Positions 9,383 to 17,217 of a stretch of DNA of 64,000 nt are shown here, piece after piece. The notes below the pieces were generated by a model, which saw nothing but the letters and a program-made list of their open reading frames with translations, was not told where the DNA came from and ran no database searches. Source of the stretch: Sporohalobacter salinus (GTDB lineage: Bacteria > Bacillota > Halanaerobiia > Halobacteroidales > Acetohalobiaceae); NCBI RefSeq assembly GCF_016908635.1, contig NZ_JAFBEG010000002.1:115725-179724 (forward strand). The letters run 5' to 3'. Position 1 is the first letter of the stretch. Every line of letters starts with the position of its first letter. The position numbers and the translations under genes are program-made.

Positions 9383-9763
9383 TTGATTTTAGGTGTGGAC
9401 CCTGGTCGTGATAAATGTGGATTGGCTTTAATGGATGAAAATCAGATTATAGAAGTTCAAGAGGTAGTGGCTACTGAGCAAGTAATAGATAGAGTTGAGG
9501 AGTTAGCATCAGAATATAAAGTAGATAACGTAGTTATAGGTGATGGGACTTCTTCATCAGAATTAATTAATAAGTTGGGTTGTAATAACTTTGAAATTCA
9601 TCAAGTTGATGAAACTAATTCTACTTTAGAAGCCAGAAAGCTGTACTGGCAGGAGAATCCGCCTAGTGGCTGGCGTAGATTAGTACCAATTTCTTTTCAA
9701 ACTCCGCCAGAAGCTGTTGATGATTATGTAGCTGTTATTTTGATTCGGAGGTTTTTGAAGTAG
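9383..9763 (+). CDS. RuvC/YqgF-like RNase H-fold protein
   Basis: A small (126 aa) RNase H-fold protein. The opening MILGVDPGRDKCGLAL carries the first catalytic-type aspartate of the RuvC/YqgF superfamily, VVIGDGTSS is the second strand, and the VDETNST region matches the acidic third motif. The PPEAVDDYVAVIL end could supply the last acidic residues. TTG 9383 is preceded by AGAGAGGTGAG. It may be a Holliday-junction or pre-16S-processing nuclease homologue, but the true YqgF is usually encoded elsewhere, so the substrate is unknown. It is probably co-transcribed with the DUF3084 gene, five bases upstream. Confidence 0.75.
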   Translation: MILGVDPGRDKCGLALMDENQIIEVQEVVATEQVIDRVEELASEYKVDNVVIGDGTSSSELINKLGCNNFEIHQVDETNSTLEARKLYWQENPPSGWRRLVPISFQTPPEAVDDYVAVILIRRFLK

Positions 9764-9817
9764 TTTAGTTTTTGAATATAGAAAATTAAATTCTAATTAA
9801 TAAGGAGGGGAGAATTA

Positions 9818-10252
9818 ATGAAGAAGTTAGCTTTATTATTGACAGTAACTATGATCTTAACAATTGCTGTACCTGCTTTAGCTGCCAATCCGTTTACTGA
9901 TGTACCAGCAGGACATTGGGCTTATGATGCTATTTCGCAAGTAGCAGAGATGGGGATTATGAAAGGAACTCCTCAGGGGGAGTTTAATGGAAATAAGAAA
10001 TTAACTCGTTATAGAATGGCAGTTATTACTGCTAGAATTGTAAGTACTCTTGAAAAGAGAAAATCAGAATTGGATAAAGATCAGGAACAGAAACTAAGAA
10101 AGATAGCCAACAGACTAAAGTCTGAGTTTGACCAGGAATTAGAATTAATTAAATCTGATATAAAATCGCTTAAGAAGAAGACTAATGATAATAGAAACTT
10201 AAGCATAACAGCTATAGTTTTATCTATAATTGCTGCAGTAGCATCTAACTAA
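9818..10252 (+). CDS. Short SLH-domain protein with C-terminal membrane segment
   Basis: Signal peptide with likely cleavage after VPALA (residue 22), then a single SLH domain (about 24-66; FTDVPAGHWAYDAI, then LTRYRMAVITARI). A charged helical, probably coiled-coil region follows (about 75-120), then a C-terminal hydrophobic stretch (about 127-143). SLH domains bind pyruvylated or other secondary cell-wall polymers on peptidoglycan, so this protein probably tethers peptidoglycan to a membrane. It shares its SLH domain with the porin at 10862. ATG 9818 follows TAAGGAGGGG. A terminator follows at 10281. Confidence 0.85.
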   Translation: MKKLALLLTVTMILTIAVPALAANPFTDVPAGHWAYDAISQVAEMGIMKGTPQGEFNGNKKLTRYRMAVITARIVSTLEKRKSELDKDQEQKLRKIANRLKSEFDQELELIKSDIKSLKKKTNDNRNLSITAIVLSIIAAVASN

Positions 10253-10280
10253 TAAGTTTATAACTACATAATTTCTTTTA

Positions 10281-10316
10281 TCCTCTGTGGATTTATATCT
10301 GCAGAGGATTTTTTAT
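10281..10316 (+). terminator. Rho-independent terminator after the short SLH gene
   Basis: Stem TCCTCTG (10281-10287) pairs perfectly with CAGAGGA (10302-10308) and is followed by a T-rich run to about 10315. It closes the unit ending with the short SLH gene. Confidence 0.85.
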
Positions 10317-10640
10317 TATCTAAAAAATTTTAATAGGAATTGTTTTGATAATATGCTGGATTATATTTAGAGTGTTATTTTCATTCTGAGTTGGCTTATT
10401 TTTTCAAAAGGATTTGAAAAGGTAGCGAAGAATATTTAAATTAGATACAAATTCAATCCAATTGAATAAATGTAAATTACCAACTTTTTCTTCAAATTTT
10501 TTGCAGGAATATGCCGAAATAAGTAGAATAAATAATATAGAGCAAAACAGATAAAGTAAATAAGTTACATAATCTGTTATTAAGAAAACTATTAATTTTA
10601 GCTAATAAATCTTCATTTTTAAGTTAAGTCAATAGGGAAG

Positions 10641-10800
10641 AAAGGAGGTGAACCCCAGATACCTAGCGACTGATACTTAGAAATGATGTTAATTAAAATA
10701 CTTTAGTTAGGCTATAACCTATATTAGACAGGGTTCTCAGAAAAGAGGAAACACGGTCACTCGTTTTCTTGAGTTCCCCGAGATATAGAATAAGTAGCAT
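10641..10800 (+). other. Structured intergenic region, possible leader or small RNA
   Basis: The 609-base gap between the two SLH genes holds the terminator above, then about 300 AT-rich bases in which I see no gene, then this GC-richer stretch. GGTTCTCAGAAAA (about 10732-10744) can pair with TTTTCTTGAGTTCC (about 10764-10777) with two mismatches and one bulge. CCTAGCGACT (about 10661-10670) can pair with AGTTAGG (about 10704-10710). An AAGGAGGTG sits at 10642-10650. I could not match it to a riboswitch class I know. It may be a 5' leader of the SLH porin or a separate small RNA. Confidence 0.35.
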
Positions 10801-10808
10801 AGCTAAAG

Positions 10809-10817
10809 TGATATAAT
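10809..10817 (+). promoter_or_regulatory. Extended -10 promoter element for the SLH porin
   Basis: TGATATAAT (TG at 10809, TATAAT at 10812-10817) is a consensus extended -10 box, 45 bases before the porin start. I see no convincing -35. If it is used, the 5' UTR is only about 38 bases and the structured region upstream would lie outside that transcript. Confidence 0.5.
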
Positions 10818-10861
10818 CAAACCAAGAATCAAACTACAAAATAATCTAGGGGGAAAAGAAA

Positions 10862-12595
10862 ATGATGAAGAAACTATCTATTATGTTAGCTATAGCAATG
10901 GTCTTTGCACTGACTACTCCAGTAATGGCTAGTCCATTTACTGATGTACCAGCTGATCATTGGGCTTATGATTCAATTGAGAAATTAAGTAAATCAGGAA
11001 TTGTTACTGGTTATGAAGACAATACTTTTAAAGGGGATGAAGAGTTAACTCGATATGAGATGGCAGTTATTGCTGCTAGAATTGCTTCTCAAGTAGAAGA
11101 AGGAGAGGCAACTGATGAAGTAAAGGAAGCAGCAGAGGCTTTAACTGCTGAATTTGGTGATGAACTAGCAGCATTGGACAGTAGAGTTACTGCTTTAGAA
11201 GATAAAGGACTTAATGTTAAGATCAGTGGAGAATCTACTACAGTCTTTACTGATACTAATATAACTGGAAATCCCGATTTTGGAACTACTGGTGTTGAAG
11301 ATGGACAGTATTGGGATGACTGGGATGACACTTTAGATGATGATGCTCCAGCTCAGGAAGAGTTAAAGCAGGAGTTTGACTTTGATATTCAAACAATGAT
11401 TGATGGGAATACTAATGTTACTTTGACATTAAATACAATTACTGATAGCTTTGGTGATTTCACTAACTGGGAAGGATTAGATCAAAATACTAGCCCAGCT
11501 ACAGATGAAGATTCTAAAACAATCAGTTTAGATGAAGCACTATTAGCAGTTAATAATCCTAAATACGGATTGAAAATAGGTGACTTCGGTGACTATCACT
11601 TAACTGATTACTTCTATGATGAAGAAGATGTAGAAGGTATAGAAGCAACAGCTAATCTGTTTGATACAAAGCTGATGGCCTTTAAAGGACAAGATGATGA
11701 TGTAGATCCACAAAGTGATGCTCAAGATATTTTAGCATTGAAAGCAAATAAAGATATTGCTGGAATTGATATGACAGGTAAATACTTTGAAGCTGATGAT
11801 GAAGGAATCTATGGTGTAAATGCTGCAACTGAGTTAATGCCAGCTGTAAATACTAATGTTGAATATCTTGCCTTTGATAATGATCTTGAAGATAACTATT
11901 TAGTAGATGGTGAAGTATCTACTAAGATGGGAGACATCAATACTACTGTTGGCTATAAGAAGGTAGGCGAAAACTTCAGCGTATATAATTCAGTATTCAA
12001 GGCTGATGAGGATGTTTATGATACTGGTGAAGATTATGAGCCAGGTATTAAAGGAATTAGAGTTGCTGGAGATATGGATTTAATGCCAGGACTTAATGTC
12101 TTTGCTAGTGTAGAAGATGAAGAGAATGAATTAAATAACAATGAAATTTTAACTACTAAAGTAGGAGCTGAGTATGCTGTAGATAAGACTACTACTCTAT
12201 CTGGTAGTTATGAACTAGCTGATGCTGATAATGGCGATACAACAACTCTTAATGCTGGCTTAGAAGGTAGTTATCTTAAAGATAAGTTAGCTACTGTAGT
12301 GGATTATGAGTTAGAGGATATTGATAATGGCGAAGAAACAAATACTTTAGATATTAGAAATGAGTATGCTATTACTGATGCTACTGCATTAACTGGTGAT
12401 GTTCAGTATGAAACTGTAGAAGGTACTGGTACTGATACAGAAAGAACTTATTATGCAGTAGGTGCTGACCATAAGTTAACTGAAAGTACTTCTCTTGGAG
12501 TTAACTATCGGGTAATAGACTTTGATAATAATGCTACTCCAGCTGATGATTATAAAGCAGAGTCTATTAATGGAGAACTTAACGTTAAATTCTAA
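10862..12595 (+). CDS. SLH-domain outer-membrane porin (OmpM-like)
   Basis: Signal peptide (cleavage near VMA, residue 24), one SLH domain (about 26-70; FTDVPADHWAYDSI, LTRYEMAVIAARI), a short helical linker (about 78-112), then about 460 residues of alternating beta-strand pattern rich in Asp and Glu, ending in LNVKF. SLH plus barrel with a terminal Phe is the architecture of the OmpM-type porins that tether the outer membrane to peptidoglycan in diderm Firmicutes. The strong acidity fits a halophile. ATG 10862 (or 10865) follows TAGGGGGAAAAG. Probably highly expressed: it has its own promoter element and a strong terminator. Confidence 0.9.
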   Translation: MMKKLSIMLAIAMVFALTTPVMASPFTDVPADHWAYDSIEKLSKSGIVTGYEDNTFKGDEELTRYEMAVIAARIASQVEEGEATDEVKEAAEALTAEFGDELAALDSRVTALEDKGLNVKISGESTTVFTDTNITGNPDFGTTGVEDGQYWDDWDDTLDDDAPAQEELKQEFDFDIQTMIDGNTNVTLTLNTITDSFGDFTNWEGLDQNTSPATDEDSKTISLDEALLAVNNPKYGLKIGDFGDYHLTDYFYDEEDVEGIEATANLFDTKLMAFKGQDDDVDPQSDAQDILALKANKDIAGIDMTGKYFEADDEGIYGVNAATELMPAVNTNVEYLAFDNDLEDNYLVDGEVSTKMGDINTTVGYKKVGENFSVYNSVFKADEDVYDTGEDYEPGIKGIRVAGDMDLMPGLNVFASVEDEENELNNNEILTTKVGAEYAVDKTTTLSGSYELADADNGDTTTLNAGLEGSYLKDKLATVVDYELEDIDNGEETNTLDIRNEYAITDATALTGDVQYETVEGTGTDTERTYYAVGADHKLTESTSLGVNYRVIDFDNNATPADDYKAESINGELNVKF

Positions 12596-12625
12596 GTTGA
12601 CTATTAATAACTTGATTGACTATTG

Positions 12626-12653
12626 GCCTCCGGATAATCCCGGAGGCTTTTTT
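12626..12653 (+). terminator. Rho-independent terminator after the SLH porin
   Basis: GCCTCCGG (12626-12633) pairs perfectly with CCGGAGGC (12640-12647) around a six-base loop, followed by six T. A strong terminator. Confidence 0.92.
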
Positions 12654-12778
12654 ATTTTCAGTTATTCTATTTTTCATGAAGGGATTTGTTTTTTAGTATA
12701 GAATGTAGTCTATAATACATATCTTTATAATAAGCCAAAGAAAGGAGGGGGGAAGGTCATTTTAGATGATCGATAGTT

Positions 12779-13867
12779 ATGAAAAGATATTATATTTTAA
12801 TAATTCTTAGTGTATTATTGGTTTTGGCTTCAACCTGGACTCAAGCGTCTAAGAAAGATACTTTATCCCTCTTTCAGGCTAATTTAAAAGAGCAGATAAT
12901 AGATTCAGAACACCAAAGCTTTGGTTTGAAGGATAATATTGATCTAAAGAAATGGCTAAAGGACTTAACCCAGCAGGGGAATTTGATTGCAGCCAATAAA
13001 AATAAGAAAAAATCATCAGCGAGTGGTAATTTAGAGGAAGAAAAAAAGTTAGTTAGCGGTATTGAGTTTTATAGTGATCAAGGAGAAATAAATAATAAAT
13101 CTGATTTCTTTTCTAAAGAAGAAATTGTAATAAAAGAGAAAGCTGGTATGAAGTTAGCTATCTTACCTGGAGTTTTAATGAATAGTAATTATCAGGTTGA
13201 GCAGGGTAAGGTGGATTCAGGGATAACTTCTGATTTTAAATTAAAGCAGCAGTTAGGTTTTGATGTAGACTATGAAGTGAGCCGAAAATTCAATATTAAT
13301 ACAGGTTATTATTTAACAGGAGAGAAGAAAAAAGATAGTCCCAACTTAACTGAGAATGAGGATTGGCAGTTTGATTTTGTTGGGGATGAGGCTTTGACTG
13401 ATAATATTAAGAAGATAGGAATTAATTATGATACTTCAGAGCGAACCTCTGTTTTTGCTAATTATTTAAAAGAAGGTTCTTCTGATGATAAATCCACTAC
13501 TGTGGTAGGAGTTAAATATAATAATAATTCAGACCAGATTACTTTTCAGTATCAAATAGAAGATTCTGATGAAAAGAAAGTAAATTCTACTGGAGTTGAA
13601 TTTGGGATTAATGAATTTGCTAAATTAAAAGCTATCTATACTATGATAGATGATAATTCAGATAATGATTCGACTGAGGTTAGCGAAGAAAATTCCGAGT
13701 TTGAATCAAAACTATTGGATTTAGGGCTAGATTTACGTGTAAGTGATGATACTAGCGTAAAGCTTGGTTATCAAGTAAACGATAAGGAAGAAGATGGCGG
13801 ATCAGAAGAGATATGGAAGAAGTTAAAGCCAAGCAAAGCCAATATAGAGTTAGAAGTTAAATTTTAG
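12779..13867 (+). CDS. Secreted beta-rich protein, probable outer-membrane barrel
   Basis: I do not recognise a named family. It has a signal peptide (about residues 1-24, ending TWTQA), a polar region (about 25-125), then about 230 residues of alternating beta-strand pattern with Asp/Asn-rich turns, ending ANIELEVKF. The terminal Phe and this pattern suggest a small outer-membrane barrel, like the end of the neighbouring porin. ATG 12779 is the only good start, because a stop lies just upstream in frame. The strong AAAGGAGGGGGG (about 12740-12750) is unusually far, with a small hairpin (TCAT/ATGA) between. It is 23 bases upstream of the next gene and likely co-transcribed with it. Confidence 0.7.
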   Translation: MKRYYILIILSVLLVLASTWTQASKKDTLSLFQANLKEQIIDSEHQSFGLKDNIDLKKWLKDLTQQGNLIAANKNKKKSSASGNLEEEKKLVSGIEFYSDQGEINNKSDFFSKEEIVIKEKAGMKLAILPGVLMNSNYQVEQGKVDSGITSDFKLKQQLGFDVDYEVSRKFNINTGYYLTGEKKKDSPNLTENEDWQFDFVGDEALTDNIKKIGINYDTSERTSVFANYLKEGSSDDKSTTVVGVKYNNNSDQITFQYQIEDSDEKKVNSTGVEFGINEFAKLKAIYTMIDDNSDNDSTEVSEENSEFESKLLDLGLDLRVSDDTSVKLGYQVNDKEEDGGSEEIWKKLKPSKANIELEVKF

Positions 13868-13890
13868 ACATTAAATAGGGGGTAAATAGA

Positions 13891-14883
13891 ATGAAGAAGC
13901 CAATATCTATAGGATTAATAATCCTATTATTAATGCCATTAGTAAGTTTAAATTTACAGGCTAAAGAAAAAGATTTACAGCCTAGTTTTTCTTTAAGTAA
14001 ATTAACTAAGGTGGAAAAAAAGTTATACGGTCATAAAACAGCTAAATCTTTATTAGTTAGAATTAAAGATTTAGAAAAGCAATTATACGGAAGAAAGATG
14101 TCTGGTTCTTTAATAGAACGAGCTAATCGTATTTTTAATTTAGTATTAGCTAGTCAACCTCATCGACCTTCTCTTTGTTTTACAATTGGAGCTTTAGAAT
14201 GGACTCTTCAGCAGAAGGTAGCACAGGGGCCTATTACAGAGCGGCTAGTTGATTTGGAAAAGCTATTATTGGGAAAAGAAAAATCTGGTTCGATTTCAAG
14301 TCGGATGGGTAACTTAATTAATTATTGTCTACCTGATGGCAAGATTAAAGTAAAGGAAATAAAAGTTCCTGCTCATTCTTTAGTTAAGATAGAGTTTTTA
14401 GAGAAGGTAAGTTCAAAGAATATAAGTGAAGGAAAAGAGATTAAGTATAGAGTGGTAAAGGATTTATTAGTAGATGGTAAATTAGTTCTGCCTGCAGGAA
14501 GTACGGGAACAGCTACTGTAGAGTCGGTAGAGGAAGCTGATAACTTCGGCCAAGATGGTAAAATTAAATTAAGTTTTAATAAAATTAGTCTATTGGATAA
14601 TACTAAAGTCGGTCTTGCTTTGTCCAAAAAAGCTGCCGAGAAGAATAAATCTATGCAGCTAGCTTTAGGAGCTAGTATCTTAGGAACAGCTGTTTTAGGC
14701 CCGGCGGGTTTGGTGACTGGTTACTTTGTTAAAGGTGAAGAAAAGGTGATTAAACCGCATGATCCTTTCTTTGTTGAAACAAAGGCACATACAGTTGTTT
14801 TTGGACTGCCAATTAAACCGAGCATGAAGCAGAATCTAAAGGATAAGAAGGATAAAGATAAAAAGGAGAAATTCAAGAAGTAG
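13891..14883 (+). CDS. Secreted repeat protein of unknown function
   Basis: I do not recognise the family. A signal peptide (about residues 1-24) is followed by three or four copies of a unit of about 20 residues reading roughly LxxLEKxLYGxxxSGSLxxR (about residues 35-56, 57-76 and 118-137, with a weaker one near 98-115). The middle part (about 150-250) is a beta-rich domain containing LVLPAGSTGTATVESV. Around residue 255 is a short Ala/Gly-rich hydrophobic stretch (LALGASILGTAVLGPAGLV). The tail is highly basic and lysine-rich. GGGGGTAAATAG precedes ATG 13891. It sits between the barrel protein and lptD, so an envelope role is likely. Confidence 0.65.
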   Translation: MKKPISIGLIILLLMPLVSLNLQAKEKDLQPSFSLSKLTKVEKKLYGHKTAKSLLVRIKDLEKQLYGRKMSGSLIERANRIFNLVLASQPHRPSLCFTIGALEWTLQQKVAQGPITERLVDLEKLLLGKEKSGSISSRMGNLINYCLPDGKIKVKEIKVPAHSLVKIEFLEKVSSKNISEGKEIKYRVVKDLLVDGKLVLPAGSTGTATVESVEEADNFGQDGKIKLSFNKISLLDNTKVGLALSKKAAEKNKSMQLALGASILGTAVLGPAGLVTGYFVKGEEKVIKPHDPFFVETKAHTVVFGLPIKPSMKQNLKDKKDKDKKEKFKK

Positions 14884-14924
14884 AAAATAATAATTTGTTG
14901 ATAAATTAATAATAAAGCTGACTG

Positions 14925-14962
14925 TTAAGATATCTGATTTATTATCAGGTATCTTAATTTGT
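14925..14962 (+). terminator. Terminator-like hairpin
   Basis: TTAAGATATCTGAT (14925-14938) pairs with ATCAGGTATCTTAA (14944-14957), 14 pairs with one G-T wobble, followed by the short run AATTTG. Likely ends the 12779-14883 unit, although the T-run is weak. Confidence 0.65.
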
Positions 14963-15043
14963 GTTAATAAAAGGAAAATTTACTTACAGGAGATTCATAA
15001 AAGTTATAGAAATTATAGATAGTTAACAAGTTTATTATGAGGA

Positions 15044-15059
15044 CCTAATATTGATTAGG
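15044..15059 (+). promoter_or_regulatory. Hairpin touching the lptD ribosome-binding site
   Basis: CCTAAT (15044-15049) and ATTAGG (15054-15059) form a perfect six-pair stem with a four-base loop. The 3' arm contains the first bases of the Shine-Dalgarno sequence AGGAGAGG (15057-15064) of lptD, so folding could reduce its translation. Confidence 0.4.
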
Positions 15060-15072
15060 AGAGGTGTGATTA

Positions 15073-17163
15073 GTGGCTAAAAAGGTAGTAATTTGGACAG
15101 CAATATTGATAATAATTTTCACAGCACCTATTTCAGCTCAAGAGAATCCTCCCTTTAGTATAGAAGCTGACAGTTTGACTATGGATCAGACAGCAAGAAC
15201 TTTTAGGGCTAAAGGAAAGGTTAAGGTTGATTTTGGTAAAAAAATTCTTTTAGCTGATAGAGTAAATATTGATTTGAATACCAAGGATATTTTAGCAAAA
15301 GGAAATGTAGTTTTTCGAGAACCAAATAGAGAAATAAAAGGACCAAAATTATTATATAATTATCAAAAGGAACGTGGTAAATTTATTGATGCTGATGGCA
15401 AGATAGATAATAATAGAATCAGAGGTGATGAGCTTAAGATGGCGAATGGGAATTTTAAGATTGATAATGCTGAATTGACTGCCTGTAAAGCTCCTGAGGA
15501 ACATTATAGATTTGAAGCTGAGAAGATTACTATTTATCCTGATGATATATTAATAGCTGAGGATGTAGAGGTTTGGATTTTTGATCGTCATGTTTTTAGC
15601 TATCCTGTTTATAAATATTCTTTAAAATATAATGTAGAGTTGACTCCGATACCTATCATTGGTTATACTGGTAGTGAAGGTTATTATGTTGAATTGGATT
15701 ATGAACACTTTATTAGCCGAAATTTAGAAGGGGATATTCATACTAAATGGACTACTAGAGATGCTAATGAATTAAGGTTAGATTATGAATATAATATAAC
15801 TGATGATACAGAGTTAAATCCTATCCTTGATTATGATGAAGAAGAAGGATGGTATAGTAAATTTATATTCGATGGAGATTTTGATTATGGTTTTAATCTG
15901 GATTTTGATGCCAAGTATGATAGACCTGAGGAAGTTGATGAGGGAGAGATCATTGGAGATATTCAACTGCGTCAGCAGAAGGATAATTTTTATTGGGAGT
16001 TAGAACGAGATTATCATAAAGAATGGAATTATTTTCCTCAATTAACTTTGGGAACTTTTGATTCAGCAGTAGGTAAGTTTGGTTTGATTAGTAATATTAA
16101 GTATCGAATTGGTGATGTTTATTTTGATGATCAATATGATACAGGTCCTTTTAGTACTGATGATGAAGATGATGAGGACGATGATGGAGACGATAAGGTT
16201 TATAATGACATTGATGAAACTAAAAAAATAAAGCGTCAGGATTTGAAATGGACAATCTGGAGTGAAGATTATGAATTAGGGATTAATACTACTTTAGATA
16301 CAGATACTGTGCTGCGTAAAGCTTGGTATGAGACTGACCAGGAGTATAGTTCTTATCAAACAGGTTTCAATCTTAAACATGAATTAGAGATAATAACTGA
16401 TATTGAAGCTGGCTTTGATTATATTAAGGAAAGCGGTTCAATACCTAAGGAATTTGAAGCTTATAGAGATGAAATAAATAATGAAGGTGACTACCTAGGC
16501 TATTCGGGTTGGCGGCAATACTATGATTTTATTTTGGACGGGCATTGGGTTATGCTTGGTGAGGATGGAAAGTTTAAGTGGGAAGCAGATGCTCATCGGG
16601 CTATCTATGAATCTAAAGATCCTTATGATTATTATGGATATGAAACTAAGTACCGTCATTCTTTAACTGATTCTCTTATGGGAATTATCGATTATGAACA
16701 TCGCCAGCTGCCTGATAGTGCTTCAAATGCTGATAAGAATTTAGATATTGAAAGAGAAGAAATGAATGATTATGATGATGAGTTTACTGATTATGATAAT
16801 GTAGGTGAAGAGTATGATCCTAATTTACGGGATAAGATAAATATAGGCCTGGATTATGAGATTAATTCTCGTCAGAATAATTATTTTCATGCCAAAGGAG
16901 TAATGGAGTATGATCTTTTGAGTAATGAATATACTACCGCTACTTTAGATCTTAATTATGAAAGTGAAAAAAAGAATTCGGCTTACTGGAATATAGACGG
17001 TAAAGTGAAATATGATTTGATTGATAATATGTATCCAAAGCGGACTTTAGAAATCGGCCGAGTCTATGATTGTATGGAATTTAGTTTAAATTTAACTTGG
17101 ATAGATGAAGATGATGAGGAGTTAGAAAAAGAAATTAAGTTTGAGTATGGGATCAAATATTGA
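15073..17163 (+). CDS. lptD: LPS-assembly outer-membrane protein LptD
   Basis: LptD is the outer-membrane barrel that inserts LPS into the outer leaflet. A signal peptide ends near PISAQ (residue 24). An OstA/LptA-like jellyroll follows (about 28-170; FSIEADSLTMDQ, AKGKVKVDFGKKILLADRV). From about 175 a long, very acidic beta-strand-rich region matches the barrel. The C-terminus is KFEYGIKY rather than a Phe. 696 aa. GTG 15073 has AGGAGAGGTG upstream. LptD paired with waaA and the upstream lptCAB is consistent. The barrel cysteines that proteobacterial LptD uses for disulfides are not evident. Confidence 0.87.
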   Translation: MAKKVVIWTAILIIIFTAPISAQENPPFSIEADSLTMDQTARTFRAKGKVKVDFGKKILLADRVNIDLNTKDILAKGNVVFREPNREIKGPKLLYNYQKERGKFIDADGKIDNNRIRGDELKMANGNFKIDNAELTACKAPEEHYRFEAEKITIYPDDILIAEDVEVWIFDRHVFSYPVYKYSLKYNVELTPIPIIGYTGSEGYYVELDYEHFISRNLEGDIHTKWTTRDANELRLDYEYNITDDTELNPILDYDEEEGWYSKFIFDGDFDYGFNLDFDAKYDRPEEVDEGEIIGDIQLRQQKDNFYWELERDYHKEWNYFPQLTLGTFDSAVGKFGLISNIKYRIGDVYFDDQYDTGPFSTDDEDDEDDDGDDKVYNDIDETKKIKRQDLKWTIWSEDYELGINTTLDTDTVLRKAWYETDQEYSSYQTGFNLKHELEIITDIEAGFDYIKESGSIPKEFEAYRDEINNEGDYLGYSGWRQYYDFILDGHWVMLGEDGKFKWEADAHRAIYESKDPYDYYGYETKYRHSLTDSLMGIIDYEHRQLPDSASNADKNLDIEREEMNDYDDEFTDYDNVGEEYDPNLRDKINIGLDYEINSRQNNYFHAKGVMEYDLLSNEYTTATLDLNYESEKKNSAYWNIDGKVKYDLIDNMYPKRTLEIGRVYDCMEFSLNLTWIDEDDEELEKEIKFEYGIKY

Positions 17164-17217
17164 TTGTTAATATAACAAGTATGTTGTAATTATCTTGAAA
17201 TAAATGAGGGATGACTA

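Noticed and set aside
10641-10800. Possible c-di-GMP or other known riboswitch before the SLH porin
   Set aside because: I compared it with the class I and class II c-di-GMP cores and other classes I remember and did not find the conserved residues. Kept only as an unassigned structured region.
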